Position numbers and translations under genes: made by a program. A DNA stretch of 54,513 nucleotides from the NCBI GenBank assembly GCA_013822345.1, contig PNKH01000046.1, positions 1-54,513 of the forward strand. Direction: 5' to 3'. The notes under the pieces were generated by a model. The model did no database searches. It saw nothing but the letters and a program-made list of their open reading frames with translations, and was not told the DNA's origin. The DNA is from Isosphaera sp. (GTDB taxonomy: Bacteria; Planctomycetota; Planctomycetia; Gemmatales; Gemmataceae). Positions 27,942 to 36,701 of the stretch are shown here, piece after piece (the first letter of the stretch is position 1; each line of letters starts with the position of its first letter).

Positions 27942-28826
27942 TCACTTCAGCGCCTCGGACCCGCCGATCAGCTCCGAGATCTCCCGGGTGATGTTCGCCT
28001 GCCGGGTCCGGTTGTACAGCCGGGTGATGTCCTTGATCAGGTCGCCGGCGTTCTCCGTCGCCGCCTTCATCGCCACCCGCCGGGCGATCTGCTCGCTCAC
28101 CGCCGCGTCCAGGAACACCTTGAACAGCCGGACCTTCAGGGCCGCCGGCACCAACTCCTCCAGGATCTCCCCGGCGTCCGGCAGGAACTCGTAGTCCACC
28201 CGGTTCCCGGCGGCGGGCGCGACCCCCGCCGCCGGTTCGGCCGTGACCGACGACAGCGGCAGCAGCGTCTCGACCACCGGCGTCTGCCGGGCGGCGTTCA
28301 GGAACTTCATGTACGCGACCTTCACCTCGTCCACCTGCCCGGTGACGAACAGGTCGATGAGGCGGCTCGCCAGCACGTCGACCTCGGCGAACGTCGGCTT
28401 GTCCTCGAAGTTCGTGTACTCGGCGGCCCGGGCGAGGCCCTGGAACTTGAAGAACGCGATCCCGCGCTTGCCGGCCACCTCCAGGTCGAACGGGGCGTTC
28501 GCGGCGCGGTACGCCCGGACGGCCCCCATCGCCTCGCGGATGACGCTGCCGTTGTACCCGCCGCACAGCCCGCGGTTCGCGGTGACGACCAGCAGCAGCG
28601 ACTTCCGGACCGGTCGGGTGGCGAGCAGCGGGTGGCTGACGTCGCCGGCGTTCCGGCTCAGGTCGGCGGCGAGTTCGGCGATCTTGCGGGTGTACGCGTC
28701 GGCCTCGGTGGCGCGGTCGAGCGCCTTCCTGAACCGGGCGGTGGCGATCAGCTCCATCGTCCGGGTGATCTTCCGGATGTTCCGCACCGCCTTGCGGCGC
28801 TTCACGAGGGAACGCAGGTTCGGCAC
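27942..28826 (-). CDS. atpG: F1Fo ATP synthase gamma subunit
   Basis: 294 residues from a GTG at 28826, giving MPNLRSLVKRRKAVRNIRKIT, the standard gamma N-terminus; the longer ATG reading runs back into a palindrome and is rejected. LLLVVTANRGLCGGYNGSV and the C-terminal NRTRQANITREISELIGG are diagnostic. Central rotor shaft of F1. A GGGGGATG stretch precedes the start. Upstream neighbour is a lipoprotein gene instead of atpA. Confidence 0.95.
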   Translation of the reverse strand: MPNLRSLVKRRKAVRNIRKITRTMELIATARFRKALDRATEADAYTRKIAELAADLSRNAGDVSHPLLATRPVRKSLLLVVTANRGLCGGYNGSVIREAMGAVRAYRAANAPFDLEVAGKRGIAFFKFQGLARAAEYTNFEDKPTFAEVDVLASRLIDLFVTGQVDEVKVAYMKFLNAARQTPVVETLLPLSSVTAEPAAGVAPAAGNRVDYEFLPDAGEILEELVPAALKVRLFKVFLDAAVSEQIARRVAMKAATENAGDLIKDITRLYNRTRQANITREISELIGGSEALK

Positions 28827-28840
28827 GGTGTCATCCCCCC

Positions 28841-28944
28841 GCCCGGGGTTGAAACCCGGGCTATTCTCGGTGACCCCTTCGGGGTCCAAGGCCTTCCGAC
28901 CCCGAAGGGGTCACCGGCAATAGCCCGGGGTTTCAACCCCGGGC
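28841..28944. repeat. large palindrome upstream of atpG, 46/47-nt arms
   Basis: Arms 28841-28886 and 28898-28944 pair with two mismatches and one bulge. Each arm holds its own nested hairpin (GCCCGGG...CCCGGGC). Longest arms in the window. Confidence 0.92.
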
Positions 28945-28958
28945 GGACCACCGTCCGA

Positions 28959-29504
28959 TCACTTCGCCTGCCACGGCTTCGGGAAGAGCCGCCAGTTCCC
29001 GTTCACCTTCACCAGCCCGTCGAACCTCAGCCCGCTGTTCTTGCCCGGCTCGACGAACTCGAACACGTACACCGTCAGCCCGGGCTTGAACTTGTCGGCC
29101 ACCTGCTTGTACCCGCCGGGGAAGTTGGCCGCGCCCGCCCTCAGTTCCTCGGTGGTCGCCGAGGTCACCAGCACCGCCGCCTGCCCGCGCTTCGGGGCGA
29201 CCCCCGCCAGGCCGGAGTCCCAGTCTTTGGCCCGGAAGGCCTCGAACTTCGCGGCAAACTCCGGCTCGAACACCGCCTCGTAGTCGGCCTTGGTCGGGCG
29301 GAGCTTCTTCGTCAGGGCGGCGTGGTCGGCCCCGGGCTTGAGGAACTCCTCGAGCATCGCCTTCGGGTCGCCACCGGCCGGCGTCCGGTCCCCCGCCGCG
29401 GGGTCGGGACCGGGGGTCGAGTCCGGCATTGGCGCGGACTTCTTCCCGCACCCGGCGAGGGCGGCGGCCAAAACGAGCACGGCGATCGGGCGGACGGCGG
29501 TCAT
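28959..29504 (-). CDS. lipoprotein gene inserted between atpA and atpG
   Basis: 181 residues from ATG at 29504: signal MTAVRPIAVLVLAAALAGCG with lipobox LAGC, Pro/Gly-rich linker, then a compact domain (KLRPTKADYEAVFEPEFAAK, TVYVFEFVEPGKNSGLRFDG, NGNWRLFPKPW) resembling small periplasmic NTF2-like or DUF4878-like modules, but not firmly assignable. Flanked by palindromes on both sides. No known ATP synthase subunit is a lipoprotein of this kind, so its place in the operon is odd. Upstream in-frame codons come from repeat DNA. Confidence 0.75.
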   Translation of the reverse strand: MTAVRPIAVLVLAAALAGCGKKSAPMPDSTPGPDPAAGDRTPAGGDPKAMLEEFLKPGADHAALTKKLRPTKADYEAVFEPEFAAKFEAFRAKDWDSGLAGVAPKRGQAAVLVTSATTEELRAGAANFPGGYKQVADKFKPGLTVYVFEFVEPGKNSGLRFDGLVKVNGNWRLFPKPWQAK

Positions 29505-29522
29505 TTGGTTTTCTCCGCAGCA

Positions 29523-29665
29523 GGCCGCCAGGGGTTGCGCTGCGCTCCACCCCTGGCTAACGTCACACGTCCCTCCGGGACTCAAAACTTAGCCGCGGAG
29601 CGGCGACCGACGGTAGCCAGGGGTGGAGCGACGGGCCGAAGGCCCGAGCGCAACCCCTGGCGGCC
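29523..29665. repeat. composite palindrome between atpA and lipoprotein gene
   Basis: 29523-29541 pairs with 29647-29665, and 29543-29559 pairs with 29615-29631. The right arm carries the extra tip hairpin GGGCCGAAGGCCCG (29633-29646), also found at 19144-19157. The loop contains a fragment of the TAGCCGCG family (29590-29606). Looks like a mosaic of repeat modules. Confidence 0.85.
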
Positions 29666-29701
29666 GACACGATCAACCCCTGAGCCTGAATCCGCCCGGC
29701 C

Positions 29702-31432
29702 CTACCCCCGGAACTGCGGCTGGAACGCGGCGATCGCCGCGTTCAGCTTCTCCACCACCTCCGGCGTCATGTCCTTCTTCTCCGCGACCAGCGCCCGCAC
29801 CTCCGGCATCTGCTCCTTCATGAACTTCAGGAACTGCTCCTCCCACGCCTTCACCTGCGTCCGGTCCTTGATCTTGTCCATGGCCCCGCTGTTCCCGGCG
29901 TAGATGATCATCACCTGGTCGACCACGTTCAGCGGCCGGTACTGCCCCTGCTTCAGGATCTCGACCATCACCCGCCCGCGGTCGAGCTGCCGCTGCGTCG
30001 CCGGGTCGAGCTCCGTCCCGAGCTGGGCGAACGCCTCCAGCTCCCGGAACTGGGCCAGCGTCAGCTTGAGCCCGCCGGCCACGGTCTTGTTCTTCATCGC
30101 CTTGATCTGGGCGTTCCCGCCGACCCGCGAAACCGAGATGCCGACGTCCACCGCCGGCAGCACCCCGGCGTTCTTCAGGTCCGGCTGCAGGTAGATCTGC
30201 CCGTCGGTGATCGAGATCACGTTCGTCGGGATGTACGCCGACACCTCGCCTTCCAGCGTCTCGATGATCGGCAGGGCGGTCAGGCTGCCGCCGGTCCCGG
30301 CCACCTTGGCGATCTTCGCCCCCGGGAACTGCTTCAGGTCGTGCTTCGCCTGCTCCAGCCCGCCGGCCTCGCCGGGACCGGTGTACACCATCCCGGTGTC
30401 GCCGGGGCCGCGCCGCTCGCCGGGGCTGTTCGCCTTGTTGATCCCCCAGTGCCCCTCAGCTTTTGCCCCGTCCGTCGCGCCGTCCAGGATGACCCACTTC
30501 TCGGCCAGCTTGGCGCTCCGCTCCAGGAGGCGCGAGTGGGCGTAGAACACGTCCCCGGGGTACGCCTCGCGGCCCGGCGGGCGGCGGACCAGGAGCGACA
30601 ACTGCCGGTACGCGGCCGCCTGCTTCGACAGGTCGTCGTACACCACCAGGGTGTCCCGGCCCTGCTCGTACATGAAGTACTCGGCCATCGCGCAGCCGGC
30701 GTACGGGGCGATGTACTGGAGCGGGGCGGCGTTCGACGCCGAGGCGACGACCACCGTGGTGTAGTCCATCGCCCCGTTCTTCCGCAGGATCTCGACCACC
30801 CCCGCGACCTTCGACTCCATCTGCCCGCACGCCACGTACACGCAGAGGACGTTCTCTTCCTTCTGGTTCAGGATCGTGTCAATGGCGATCGCGGTCTTGC
30901 CGGTCTTCCGGTCGCCGATGATCAGCTCCCGCTGGCCCCGGCCGATCGGGGTCATGGAGTCGATCGCCTTGATCCCGGTCTGCAGCGGGGTCTTCACCGG
31001 CTGGCGGTCGACGATCCCCGGGGCCGGGCTCTCGACCAGCCGCCGCTTCGTCGCCAGAACCGGCCCCTTCCCGTCGAGCGGGTTCCCGAGCGGGTCCACC
31101 ACCCGGCCGATCAGGGCGTCGCCGACCGGCACGGAGAGCAGTTCGCCGGTCGTCCGGACCTCCATCCCCTCGCGCACCTTCAAATAGTCGCCGAGGATGA
31201 TGACGGAGACGGCGGACTCTTCGAGGTTGAACGCCAAACCCTTCACCCCGGCGTCGGGGAAGTCGACCAGTTCGCCGGCCATGACGGTGGACAGGCCGAA
31301 GCAGCGGGCGATCCCGTCGCCCACCTCGAGCACCTGCCCGACCTCGCGGCTCTCGACCTTCCGGTCGAAGTCCATGATCTGGCGGGACAGGACGCTGATG
31401 ATCTCGCCGGCGTTAATCGCGTTGGACGGCAT
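29702..31432 (-). CDS. atpA: F1Fo ATP synthase alpha subunit with 65-residue insertion
   Basis: 576 residues against about 510 for typical AtpA. P-loop GDRKTGKT at 173-180; [19 protein letters not shown] and [20 protein letters not shown] are standard. The excess is one insertion of about 65 residues (roughly 311-378; nt 30293-30502) between [14 protein letters not shown] and [11 protein letters not shown], where other alpha subunits have only a few residues. It contains Gly-rich and charged stretches ([20 protein letters not shown]). ATG at 31432 overlaps the delta gene by 20 bp. Structural, non-catalytic nucleotide-binding subunit of F1. Confidence 0.97.
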   Translation of the reverse strand: MPSNAINAGEIISVLSRQIMDFDRKVESREVGQVLEVGDGIARCFGLSTVMAGELVDFPDAGVKGLAFNLEESAVSVIILGDYLKVREGMEVRTTGELLSVPVGDALIGRVVDPLGNPLDGKGPVLATKRRLVESPAPGIVDRQPVKTPLQTGIKAIDSMTPIGRGQRELIIGDRKTGKTAIAIDTILNQKEENVLCVYVACGQMESKVAGVVEILRKNGAMDYTTVVVASASNAAPLQYIAPYAGCAMAEYFMYEQGRDTLVVYDDLSKQAAAYRQLSLLVRRPPGREAYPGDVFYAHSRLLERSAKLAEKWVILDGATDGAKAEGHWGINKANSPGERRGPGDTGMVYTGPGEAGGLEQAKHDLKQFPGAKIAKVAGTGGSLTALPIIETLEGEVSAYIPTNVISITDGQIYLQPDLKNAGVLPAVDVGISVSRVGGNAQIKAMKNKTVAGGLKLTLAQFRELEAFAQLGTELDPATQRQLDRGRVMVEILKQGQYRPLNVVDQVMIIYAGNSGAMDKIKDRTQVKAWEEQFLKFMKEQMPEVRALVAEKKDMTPEVVEKLNAAIAAFQPQFRG

Positions 31433-32033
31433 AACTGCTGCCCCTGTCGAGCAAGAGGGTGCGGAGGGTGCTGAGCCGGGTGCGGACGGACGTGTCGAAG
31501 ACGCGGTCGCCGACCTGCACGACCATCCCGCCGAGCAGGTCGGGGTCGACCCGGACATCGAGGATCGGTTCCTGCTTCAACATCCCGGCCAGGTGCGTGG
31601 TCAGGGCGTCCCGCTGGTCGTCGGTCAGTTCGGTGGCGGCCGTCACCTTGACCCGCACGCGCCCGGCCCGCTCGTCGAGGAGCTGGCGGTAGGCGGCGGC
31701 GACCCCGCGGACGAGGTCGAGTCGGCCGTTCCGGGCGAGGACGGCGAGCAGCCCGCGGAGCAACTCGGACGCCTGGCCCGGCAGGGCGGCGTCGAGGGCG
31801 GCGGCCTTCGTCTTCTTCCCGACGGCCGGGCTGGCGAGGAACCCGGACACGACCGCGTCCCGGTCCAGGATGTCGGCGACGAACGCGGACAACTCCTCGC
31901 CGGCGGCGTCGGCCGCGGTCGGCCCGCCCTGCTTGAGGGCGGCGGCCAACAGGGCCTCGGCGTACACCTTGGCGAGCCGGGCGCGGACGGACCCGGCTTC
32001 CAGGACGGTGTCGTGCGTGTCGGGGAGAGCCAT
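31413..32033 (-). CDS. atpH: F1Fo ATP synthase delta subunit
   Basis: 206 residues. [17 protein letters not shown] at the N-terminus and the C-terminal [21 protein letters not shown] are the family marks. Connects the F1 crown to the peripheral stalk. The gene runs 20 bp past the atpA start (31413-31432), consistent with coupling. Upstream gap holds a three-copy repeat. Confidence 0.95.
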   Translation of the reverse strand: MALPDTHDTVLEAGSVRARLAKVYAEALLAAALKQGGPTAADAAGEELSAFVADILDRDAVVSGFLASPAVGKKTKAAALDAALPGQASELLRGLLAVLARNGRLDLVRGVAAAYRQLLDERAGRVRVKVTAATELTDDQRDALTTHLAGMLKQEPILDVRVDPDLLGGMVVQVGDRVFDTSVRTRLSTLRTLLLDRGSSYAVQRD

Positions 32034-32055
32034 GTGCGGTTCCGGGCGGTTTCCA

Positions 32056-32155
32056 GGCGAGCCGGGAGCGTAGGCGACCGGAGCAGGCGTCCGGCGAGCC
32101 GGGAGCGTAAGCGACCGGAGCGGCTGTCTCCGGTCGCCTACGCTCCCGGCTCGCC
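32056..32155. repeat. three-copy repeat (two direct, one inverted) between atpF and atpH
   Basis: 27-bp unit beginning GGCGAGCCGGGAGCGT: copies at 32056-32082 and 32093-32119 (one mismatch), inverted at 32129-32155. A further single unit is at 34092-34118. Confidence 0.9.
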
Positions 32156-32166
32156 GGACGGTTCGG

Positions 32167-32754
32167 TCACGCCTTGCTGGCCGCGTCCTTCAGCTCGGCG
32201 ATCGACTCGTCGAGCAACCGGCGGTGGTCCTCGGCGGACACGGTCCGCCGCAGCGCCTTCTCGGACATCAGGGCGGCGAGCCGGACCGCCTGGTCGTAGA
32301 TGTCCTTCAGGGCGGCGTCCCGGGCGGCGTCGATCTCCCGCTTGGCCCGCTCCCGCTCGGCCGCGGCGTCGCGGGCCCCGGCCTCCCGCTCGCTCGCCTT
32401 CAGGGCGTCGGCGTCGCGGCGGGCCTCGTCCAAGAGCGCCCGCACCTGGTCGGTCGCCTTCGCCATCTCGGCCTGCAGCTGGGCCCGCATCGCGGCCGCC
32501 TCCTCGCGGGCCGTCCGGGCCTCCTCCAGCGCCTGGTACTGGGCCTGCTCCCGGGCCGCCAGGCCCTTCATGATCGGCCCCCAGGCGAACCGGTACAGGA
32601 TCGCCAGCAGCCCGAGGAACACGACCAGGGTGACGACCGAGTTCACCAGGTTCGGGGTCAGCGGGTCCGCCGGCTTCCCGCCCTCGGACGCGGCCAGGCC
32701 GAGGGCGGGGGTGGCGAGCAGCACGGCCGCGGCGGCCAGCGTCCGGACGGTCAT
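32167..32754 (-). CDS. atpF: F1Fo ATP synthase b subunit
   Basis: 195 residues from ATG at 32754, preceded by GGGAG. An N-terminal signal peptide (TLAAAAVLLATPALGLAAS) precedes the true membrane helix SVVTLVVFLGLLAILYRFAWGP; the rest is a long charged coiled coil (EREAGARDAAAERERAKRE) forming the peripheral stalk. A signal peptide on b is unusual for model bacteria but, as far as I recall, seen in planctomycetes. A single b gene is present, no b'. Confidence 0.93.
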   Translation of the reverse strand: MTVRTLAAAAVLLATPALGLAASEGGKPADPLTPNLVNSVVTLVVFLGLLAILYRFAWGPIMKGLAAREQAQYQALEEARTAREEAAAMRAQLQAEMAKATDQVRALLDEARRDADALKASEREAGARDAAAERERAKREIDAARDAALKDIYDQAVRLAALMSEKALRRTVSAEDHRRLLDESIAELKDAASKA

Positions 32755-32795
32755 GTGCGGTCTCCCGGCGAGGGGGTGCGAAGGTCGGCCGCGGG

Positions 32796-33140
32796 TCACG
32801 GGGCCGGGATTCGCCCGACCAGGGCGAACGCGATGACCAGCAGGGCGATGATCGCCACGCCCTCGACCAGGGCGGCCATGACGATCATGTTGACCTGGAT
32901 CGCCCCCTTCTGCTCCGGCTGGCGGGCGATGGCGGACAGGGCCGACGCCCCGACCAGCCCGATCCCGATGCCGGCCCCGACGATCGCCAGCCCGGCCGCG
33001 AGCCCGGCCCCGATGCCGGCCCCGTTCCGCCCGGTGTCGGCGACCGCGGCCGGGGCGGCCCCGGTCTGCGCGAACGCCGGGCCGGCGGCGACCACGAACA
33101 GGGTGAACATCACCAGGGCGAGCCGGACGACAGGCTTCAT
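32796..33140 (-). CDS. atpE: F1Fo ATP synthase c subunit
   Basis: 114 residues including a cleavable-looking signal (LALVMFTLFVVAAGPAFA) and a short linker. Helix 1 has the Gly-repeat GAGIGIGLVGASALSAIA, then the polar loop RQPEQ, and helix 2 carries the ion-binding Glu in MAALVEGVAIIALL. The residue after Glu is Gly, not the Ser-Thr of sodium-binding c subunits, which argues for proton coupling. ATG at 33140. Longer than the usual 75-85 residues because of the signal. Confidence 0.95.
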   Translation of the reverse strand: MKPVVRLALVMFTLFVVAAGPAFAQTGAAPAAVADTGRNGAGIGAGLAAGLAIVGAGIGIGLVGASALSAIARQPEQKGAIQVNMIVMAALVEGVAIIALLVIAFALVGRIPAP

Positions 33141-33205
33141 GGCGGTCGGTCCTCGTGTCACGGGTGAGGGAATCGGTCGGTCGGCGGGGTCCGCCGGGTG
33201 GTTCC

Positions 33206-34072
33206 TTAGTGCTCCGGGTTCAGTTGCAACCCGATGAAGATCGAGCTCAGCAGGACGAACACGAACGCCTGCAGGAAGGCGACGAACAGCTCCAGCACGC
33301 TCAGGGCGGTCCCCATCAGGACGGCCGCCACCGTGCCGCCGGGGGAGAACCCGCCGTGGTGCACGTCGGCGACGGCGAACAGCAGGATCACCCCGAGGGC
33401 GACGTGCCCGGCGAAGATGTTGGCGAACAACCGGACGGCGAGCACCGCGGCCCGGATGAACGCCCCGAGCACCTCGATCAGGGCGATCAGCGGGACGATC
33501 AGCACCGTCAGGAAGATCTTCATCGGCAGGTTGTCGGCCTCCAGGTGGGGGATGAACGACTTCACCCACCCGCCGAACCCGTTCTTCGCGATCGACCCGA
33601 AGTGGATCACCAGGAACACCAGGGCCGCCAGCACCAGCGTGACGCTGAGTTCCGCCGTCGGGGAGCCGAGGAACGGCACCATCCCGAACAGGTTGCACGT
33701 CAGGATGAACAGGAACAGCGTCCACAGGAACGGGACGTACCGGTCCGCCGGGTGGCGGGTGGCGGCGTGCGGGGCGCGGCCGTGGACCTCCGCCGCGAGC
33801 GTGTCGGAGATGTCGTGCTGCGCGTCGTCGTGCGCGTGGTCGTGCCCGGCCCCGATGTTCGGCCGGGCCACCTCGTCCCGGATGAACAGCAGGAGCATCT
33901 CGAGGAAGTTCCAGAGCGCCCCGCGCGGCGGGGTGCCGTCTTTCACCCGGCGGGCGAGCAGGATGAACGGGACGGCGACGGCGACGGCCGCCGCGACCAG
34001 CAGGATCTGGTGCTTGGTGACCGACCCGACCCACGCGTGGTCGAGGACGTGTTCGAGAGGGTCCATCGCCAT
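33206..34072 (-). CDS. atpB: F1Fo ATP synthase a subunit
   Basis: 288 residues, five to six membrane helices. LAVRLFANIFAGHVALG contains the essential stator Arg. A polar, His-rich stretch (GHDHAHDDAQHDIS, about residues 76-108) precedes the second helix, larger than in E. coli AtpB. Forms the proton half-channels against the c ring. ATG at 34072, 28 bp after the AtpZ gene. Confidence 0.96.
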   Translation of the reverse strand: MAMDPLEHVLDHAWVGSVTKHQILLVAAAVAVAVPFILLARRVKDGTPPRGALWNFLEMLLLFIRDEVARPNIGAGHDHAHDDAQHDISDTLAAEVHGRAPHAATRHPADRYVPFLWTLFLFILTCNLFGMVPFLGSPTAELSVTLVLAALVFLVIHFGSIAKNGFGGWVKSFIPHLEADNLPMKIFLTVLIVPLIALIEVLGAFIRAAVLAVRLFANIFAGHVALGVILLFAVADVHHGGFSPGGTVAAVLMGTALSVLELFVAFLQAFVFVLLSSIFIGLQLNPEH

Positions 34073-34091
34073 GTTCGCGCCCCCGCCGCCC

Positions 34092-34118
34092 TCCGGTCGC
34101 TCACGCTCCCGGCTCGCC
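34092..34118. repeat. single unit of the GGCGAGCCGGGAGCGT repeat
   Basis: TCCGGTCGCTCACGCTCCCG followed by GCTCGCC, one inverted unit of the family at 32056-32155 with one or two changes. It covers the stop codon and last residues of atpZ (TGA at 34101-34103). Confidence 0.75.
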
Positions 34119-34334
34119 CTTCTTGTTCTCCCGCCAGGCGATCACGATCAGGTGGGCGATCCCGCCGACGAACCCGAGCGTCGCCCCGACCGCCAGTCCC
34201 CACGGCGCCCACCCGTACCGGCCGTCGAGCCACACCCCGATCAGGATGGGGGCGACGATCTCGCCGACCGCCGTCCCGGCCAGGGCCAGGCCGCGGTAGT
34301 CAACCCGCCGGTCCTTCCCCGGGTCGCGGCTCAC
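34101..34334 (-). CDS. atpZ: AtpZ/AtpI-type small membrane protein of the ATP synthase
   Basis: 77 residues from a GTG at 34334 with GGGGG about seven bases upstream. Two membrane helices: LAGTAVGEIVAPILIGVWLD and GLAVGATLGFVGGIAHLIVI. This is the PF09527-like pattern, often encoded ahead of atpB and linked to c-ring assembly or Mg/Ca transport. Overlaps the preceding gene by 35 bp. The C-terminal KKGEPGA and stop are encoded by a repeat unit. Without the GTG start no suitable in-frame start exists before the first helix. Confidence 0.75.
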   Translation of the reverse strand: MSRDPGKDRRVDYRGLALAGTAVGEIVAPILIGVWLDGRYGWAPWGLAVGATLGFVGGIAHLIVIAWRENKKGEPGA

Positions 34335-34710
34335 GCTTGGCCCCCGCCGCCCCGCGGACCAGCAGGGCGGACTCCGCCACAAGGGTGGTGAGATACAGGA
34401 ACACGACCCAGGCGGCGAACCGGTCCGGGTCGACCCCCGCCCGGCCCAGCGTCCCGCCAAGTCCGACAACCCCTACGACCGCTACCACCATCCGGAACGC
34501 CGTCCCGACCATTACCGCCACCGGCCCGTAGTCGGGAAACCGCCGGAACACCAGGTCGGCCAACAGGAGCGTGACGGCCGCCGGCGGCAAACAGAGGCCC
34601 GCGGCCGCGGCGGCCGGAACCAAGTGTCCGCCGCCGAGGCACAGCTCCGCGAGGGCGACCGCCGGGGCCGCCACAGCAACGGTGGCCAGAGAAAGTACGG
34701 CGACCTTCAC
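34300..34710 (-). CDS. AtpI-like four-helix membrane protein
   Basis: 136 residues, GTG start at 34710. Four hydrophobic segments: LATVAVAAPAVALAELCLGG, AAVTLLLADLVF, FRMVVAVVGVVGLGGTLG, AWVVFLYLTTLVAESALL. Position (first gene of the operon, before AtpZ and AtpB) and topology match the ATP synthase I protein, but similarity is too weak for certainty. A promoter candidate lies about 40 bp upstream. Confidence 0.65.
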   Translation of the reverse strand: MKVAVLSLATVAVAAPAVALAELCLGGGHLVPAAAAAGLCLPPAAVTLLLADLVFRRFPDYGPVAVMVGTAFRMVVAVVGVVGLGGTLGRAGVDPDRFAAWVVFLYLTTLVAESALLVRGAAGAKREPRPGEGPAG

Positions 34711-34749
34711 GGCCGGTTGCCGCCCATCGCGTCCGGATTGTGAAGCCGT

Positions 34750-34777
34750 ATTGTGGGCGGACCGTGGGCAAAGTCAA
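34750..34777 (-). promoter_or_regulatory. candidate atp operon promoter
   Basis: Minus strand TTGACT (34777-34772), 16-base spacer, CACAAT (34755-34750), about 40 bases before the GTG of the first atp gene. Confidence 0.35.
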
Positions 34778-34995
34778 TCCGCATCTCGTGAAATTCTTCA
34801 CAAGCCCGAGGGACGGTTCAGAACCGGTTGGCCCGTTTAGAGAAAGACGGGACGTGGTCGTTTTCTGTTCTTCAAGAATGTCTTTCGAAAGGATTAATGA
34901 TTTCTGCCAAGAGGTTGGGCAAGCTTCGCCCAGGAACCGGGCCGTCACTTCCGACCGGGGCGAAAGGTTTTGTTGTCACTTCTTGCCGATTTGCG

Positions 34996-35024
34996 TTGAC
35001 AGCACCGACCCGACAAATTTAAAT
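34996..35024 (+). promoter_or_regulatory. candidate rightward promoter
   Basis: TTGACA at 34996-35001, 17-base spacer, TTAAAT at 35019-35024. It would give a leader of about 310 bases to the DUF4912 gene. Confidence 0.35.
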
Positions 35025-35164
35025 TAGGTGTAAGTCGGGGTGTTAGTTACGTCACGCCCCCCGGTGTGCTCGGTGGATTTTTCCCCACGGGACACGCCAC
35101 CCCGCGGCTGCGCCAGGCGGACCCCCGCCGGCACCTCCCGGCACCGGTCGTTACGACGACGAAC

Positions 35165-35173
35165 TGGTAGAAT
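35165..35173 (+). promoter_or_regulatory. candidate extended -10 promoter
   Basis: TGGTAGAAT: a TG-n extended element followed by TAGAAT (five of six). No good -35. Leader about 160 bases to 35342. Confidence 0.3.
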
Positions 35174-35341
35174 GAGTCGAGCGGCCGGTCCGACCGGACG
35201 CCCCGCCCGGTGACGGCTCTCCCGCCCGGATCGCCCGAGGCCGGTCCGGCGAGGGCTAGACCGTTGACCCCGAAGTACCCGCACGGACGCCCGGTCCGAA
35301 ACCGTCCCCCCACCGCCGTCCGGCGAGGGAGTGGTTCGCTG

Positions 35342-36607
35342 ATGAGTACCGCTGGCCCGCTGAACGACCGGCCGAAGAAGGAGTTGGCCGAGATGGCCCG
35401 CCGCCGGGGCGTCCGCGGTTGGGACGCGATGGACAAGGCGGGCCTGGTCCGGGCGCTGTCCCGCCTCGCCGCCAAGCCCGCCGCGGCCCCGAAGCCGAAG
35501 GCGGCCGCCAAGCCGGCTCTCAAGCCCGTCACGGCCCCGCGCCTGGTCAAGCCCGCCCCGGTCCCGAAGCCGGCCGCCAAGTCCGCGGCGAAGGTCACCC
35601 GCCCGGTCAAGCCGCTCCCCGTCCCGCTCCGCCCGGCCGCCCCCGCCGCGGCCGCGAACGGGGCGCACCGCCCCGCCGCCGTGAACGGGTCGAAGCCGGC
35701 GGCCAAGCCCGCCGAGCCGGCGAAGCCGGTCCCGCCGGCCCGGCCGCTCGTCGCCAAGCCCGCCGCCCCGGCCCGGGAGCCGGCGGCCCGGGCCGCCCTC
35801 CCCCCCGGCCCGACCAAGGACCGCATCTTCATCGCCGTCCCCGACCCGCACTGGCTCCACGTCATCTGGGAGCTGTCGGCCCAGTCGGTCCAGCGGGCCG
35901 AGGCGGCGCTGCGGCAGGACTGGTACGGGGCGAAGCTGGTCATCCGCCTGTCCGACGTGACCAGCGTCGACACCACCAGCACGTCCGAGACGCCGATCCG
36001 GGACATCGAGGTCGGCCCGGACTGCACCACCTGGTACCTGAACGTCCCGCAGCCGCCCCGGCAGTACCGGGTGGACGTCGGGTACAAGTCCCGCCGCGGC
36101 GACTTCTTCGTCCTGGCCCGGTCGAACGTCGTCACCCCGCCGAAGGCCGGCGCGTCCGACGCCCTCGACACCCCGTTCACCTTCGACCTGAAGCAGGCCG
36201 AGCGGACCCTGGCCCGGTCGACCGGGTTCGAGTCGGCCGGCAACCCGGAGCTGCGGGAGTTCTTCGAGGAGCGGCTGAAGCGGTCGCTCGGGGCCCCGCG
36301 GGAGACGGCGTTCGGCACCGGGGCCACCCCGCCGGGCAGCCTGAAGAAGTTCTTCTTCGACATCGACGCCCGCCTGGTCGTGTACGGCCGGACCGACCCG
36401 GCCGCCCACCTGACGCTCGGGAACGACCCGGTCAGCCTGAAGCCGGACGGCACCTTCGCCATGTGGTTCAGCCTGCCGGACAGCCGGCAGATCATCCCGG
36501 CCGTGGCCACCTCGGTGGATGGGGTCGAGGAGCGGACCATCGTGCTGGCCGTCGAGCGCAACACCAAGTACCTCGACCCGATGATCCACGACCAGATGAC
36601 GGAGTGA
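35342..36607 (+). CDS. DUF4912 protein with Rho-N/SAP-like N-terminus
   Basis: 421 residues. Residues 8-42 (DRPKKELAEMARRRGVRGWD...GLVRALSRL) resemble the helix-extension-helix of Rho N-terminal or SAP domains, which bind nucleic acid. A Lys/Ala/Pro linker (about 43-155) is low-complexity and basic. Then DUF4912: DRIFIAVPDPHWLHVIWEL, AKLVIRLSDVTS, TWYLNVPQPPRQYRVDVGY. The last part (KKFFFDIDARLVVYGRTDP...) is an Ig-like strand-rich segment with AMWFSLPDSRQIIPAVA. ATG at 35342 with GAGGGAG 12 bases upstream; a GTG at 35210 is a possible longer start. Function unknown. Confidence 0.85.
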   Translation: MSTAGPLNDRPKKELAEMARRRGVRGWDAMDKAGLVRALSRLAAKPAAAPKPKAAAKPALKPVTAPRLVKPAPVPKPAAKSAAKVTRPVKPLPVPLRPAAPAAAANGAHRPAAVNGSKPAAKPAEPAKPVPPARPLVAKPAAPAREPAARAALPPGPTKDRIFIAVPDPHWLHVIWELSAQSVQRAEAALRQDWYGAKLVIRLSDVTSVDTTSTSETPIRDIEVGPDCTTWYLNVPQPPRQYRVDVGYKSRRGDFFVLARSNVVTPPKAGASDALDTPFTFDLKQAERTLARSTGFESAGNPELREFFEERLKRSLGAPRETAFGTGATPPGSLKKFFFDIDARLVVYGRTDPAAHLTLGNDPVSLKPDGTFAMWFSLPDSRQIIPAVATSVDGVEERTIVLAVERNTKYLDPMIHDQMTE

Positions 36608-36617
36608 CGTGGGGTGA

Positions 36618-36688
36618 CCCCGTTTAGCCGCGACGCGGAGTGCAGGTCGCGCTCCGCTCCGAGGACTCCGCGTCGCGGCTAAACGGGG
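36618..36688. repeat. palindrome, TAGCCGCGACGCGGAGT family, copy 2
   Basis: Perfect 24-bp arms 36618-36641 and 36665-36688. The middle (GTCGCGCTCCGCTCCGAGG) is shared with the right arm at 15532-15549, so this copy has lost one inner half-arm. Confidence 0.9.
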
Positions 36689-36701
36689 CGGTTGGCGCAC
36701 G

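Larger units (their letters stand above)
34711..35341. other. A+T-richer divergent spacer (631 bp)
   Basis: No gene is supported here. The left half is clearly less GC-rich than the rest of the window and holds two short perfect palindromes, CTTTCGAAAG (34882-34891) and AATTTAAATT (35016-35025), plus promoter-like words on both strands. It separates the leftward ATP synthase operon from the rightward DUF4912 gene. Unlike most gaps here it contains no long inverted repeat, which suggests selection for regulatory function. Confidence 0.6.

Noticed and set aside
32056-32155. CRISPR-like direct repeats
   Set aside because: Only two direct copies plus one inverted, with a spacer of about 10 bases, and no cas genes. 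It belongs to the palindromic repeat class.
35068-35080. TTTTTCCCCAC, weak DnaA-box-like word in the divergent spacer
   Set aside because: Only one imperfect match, so not evidence for an origin.
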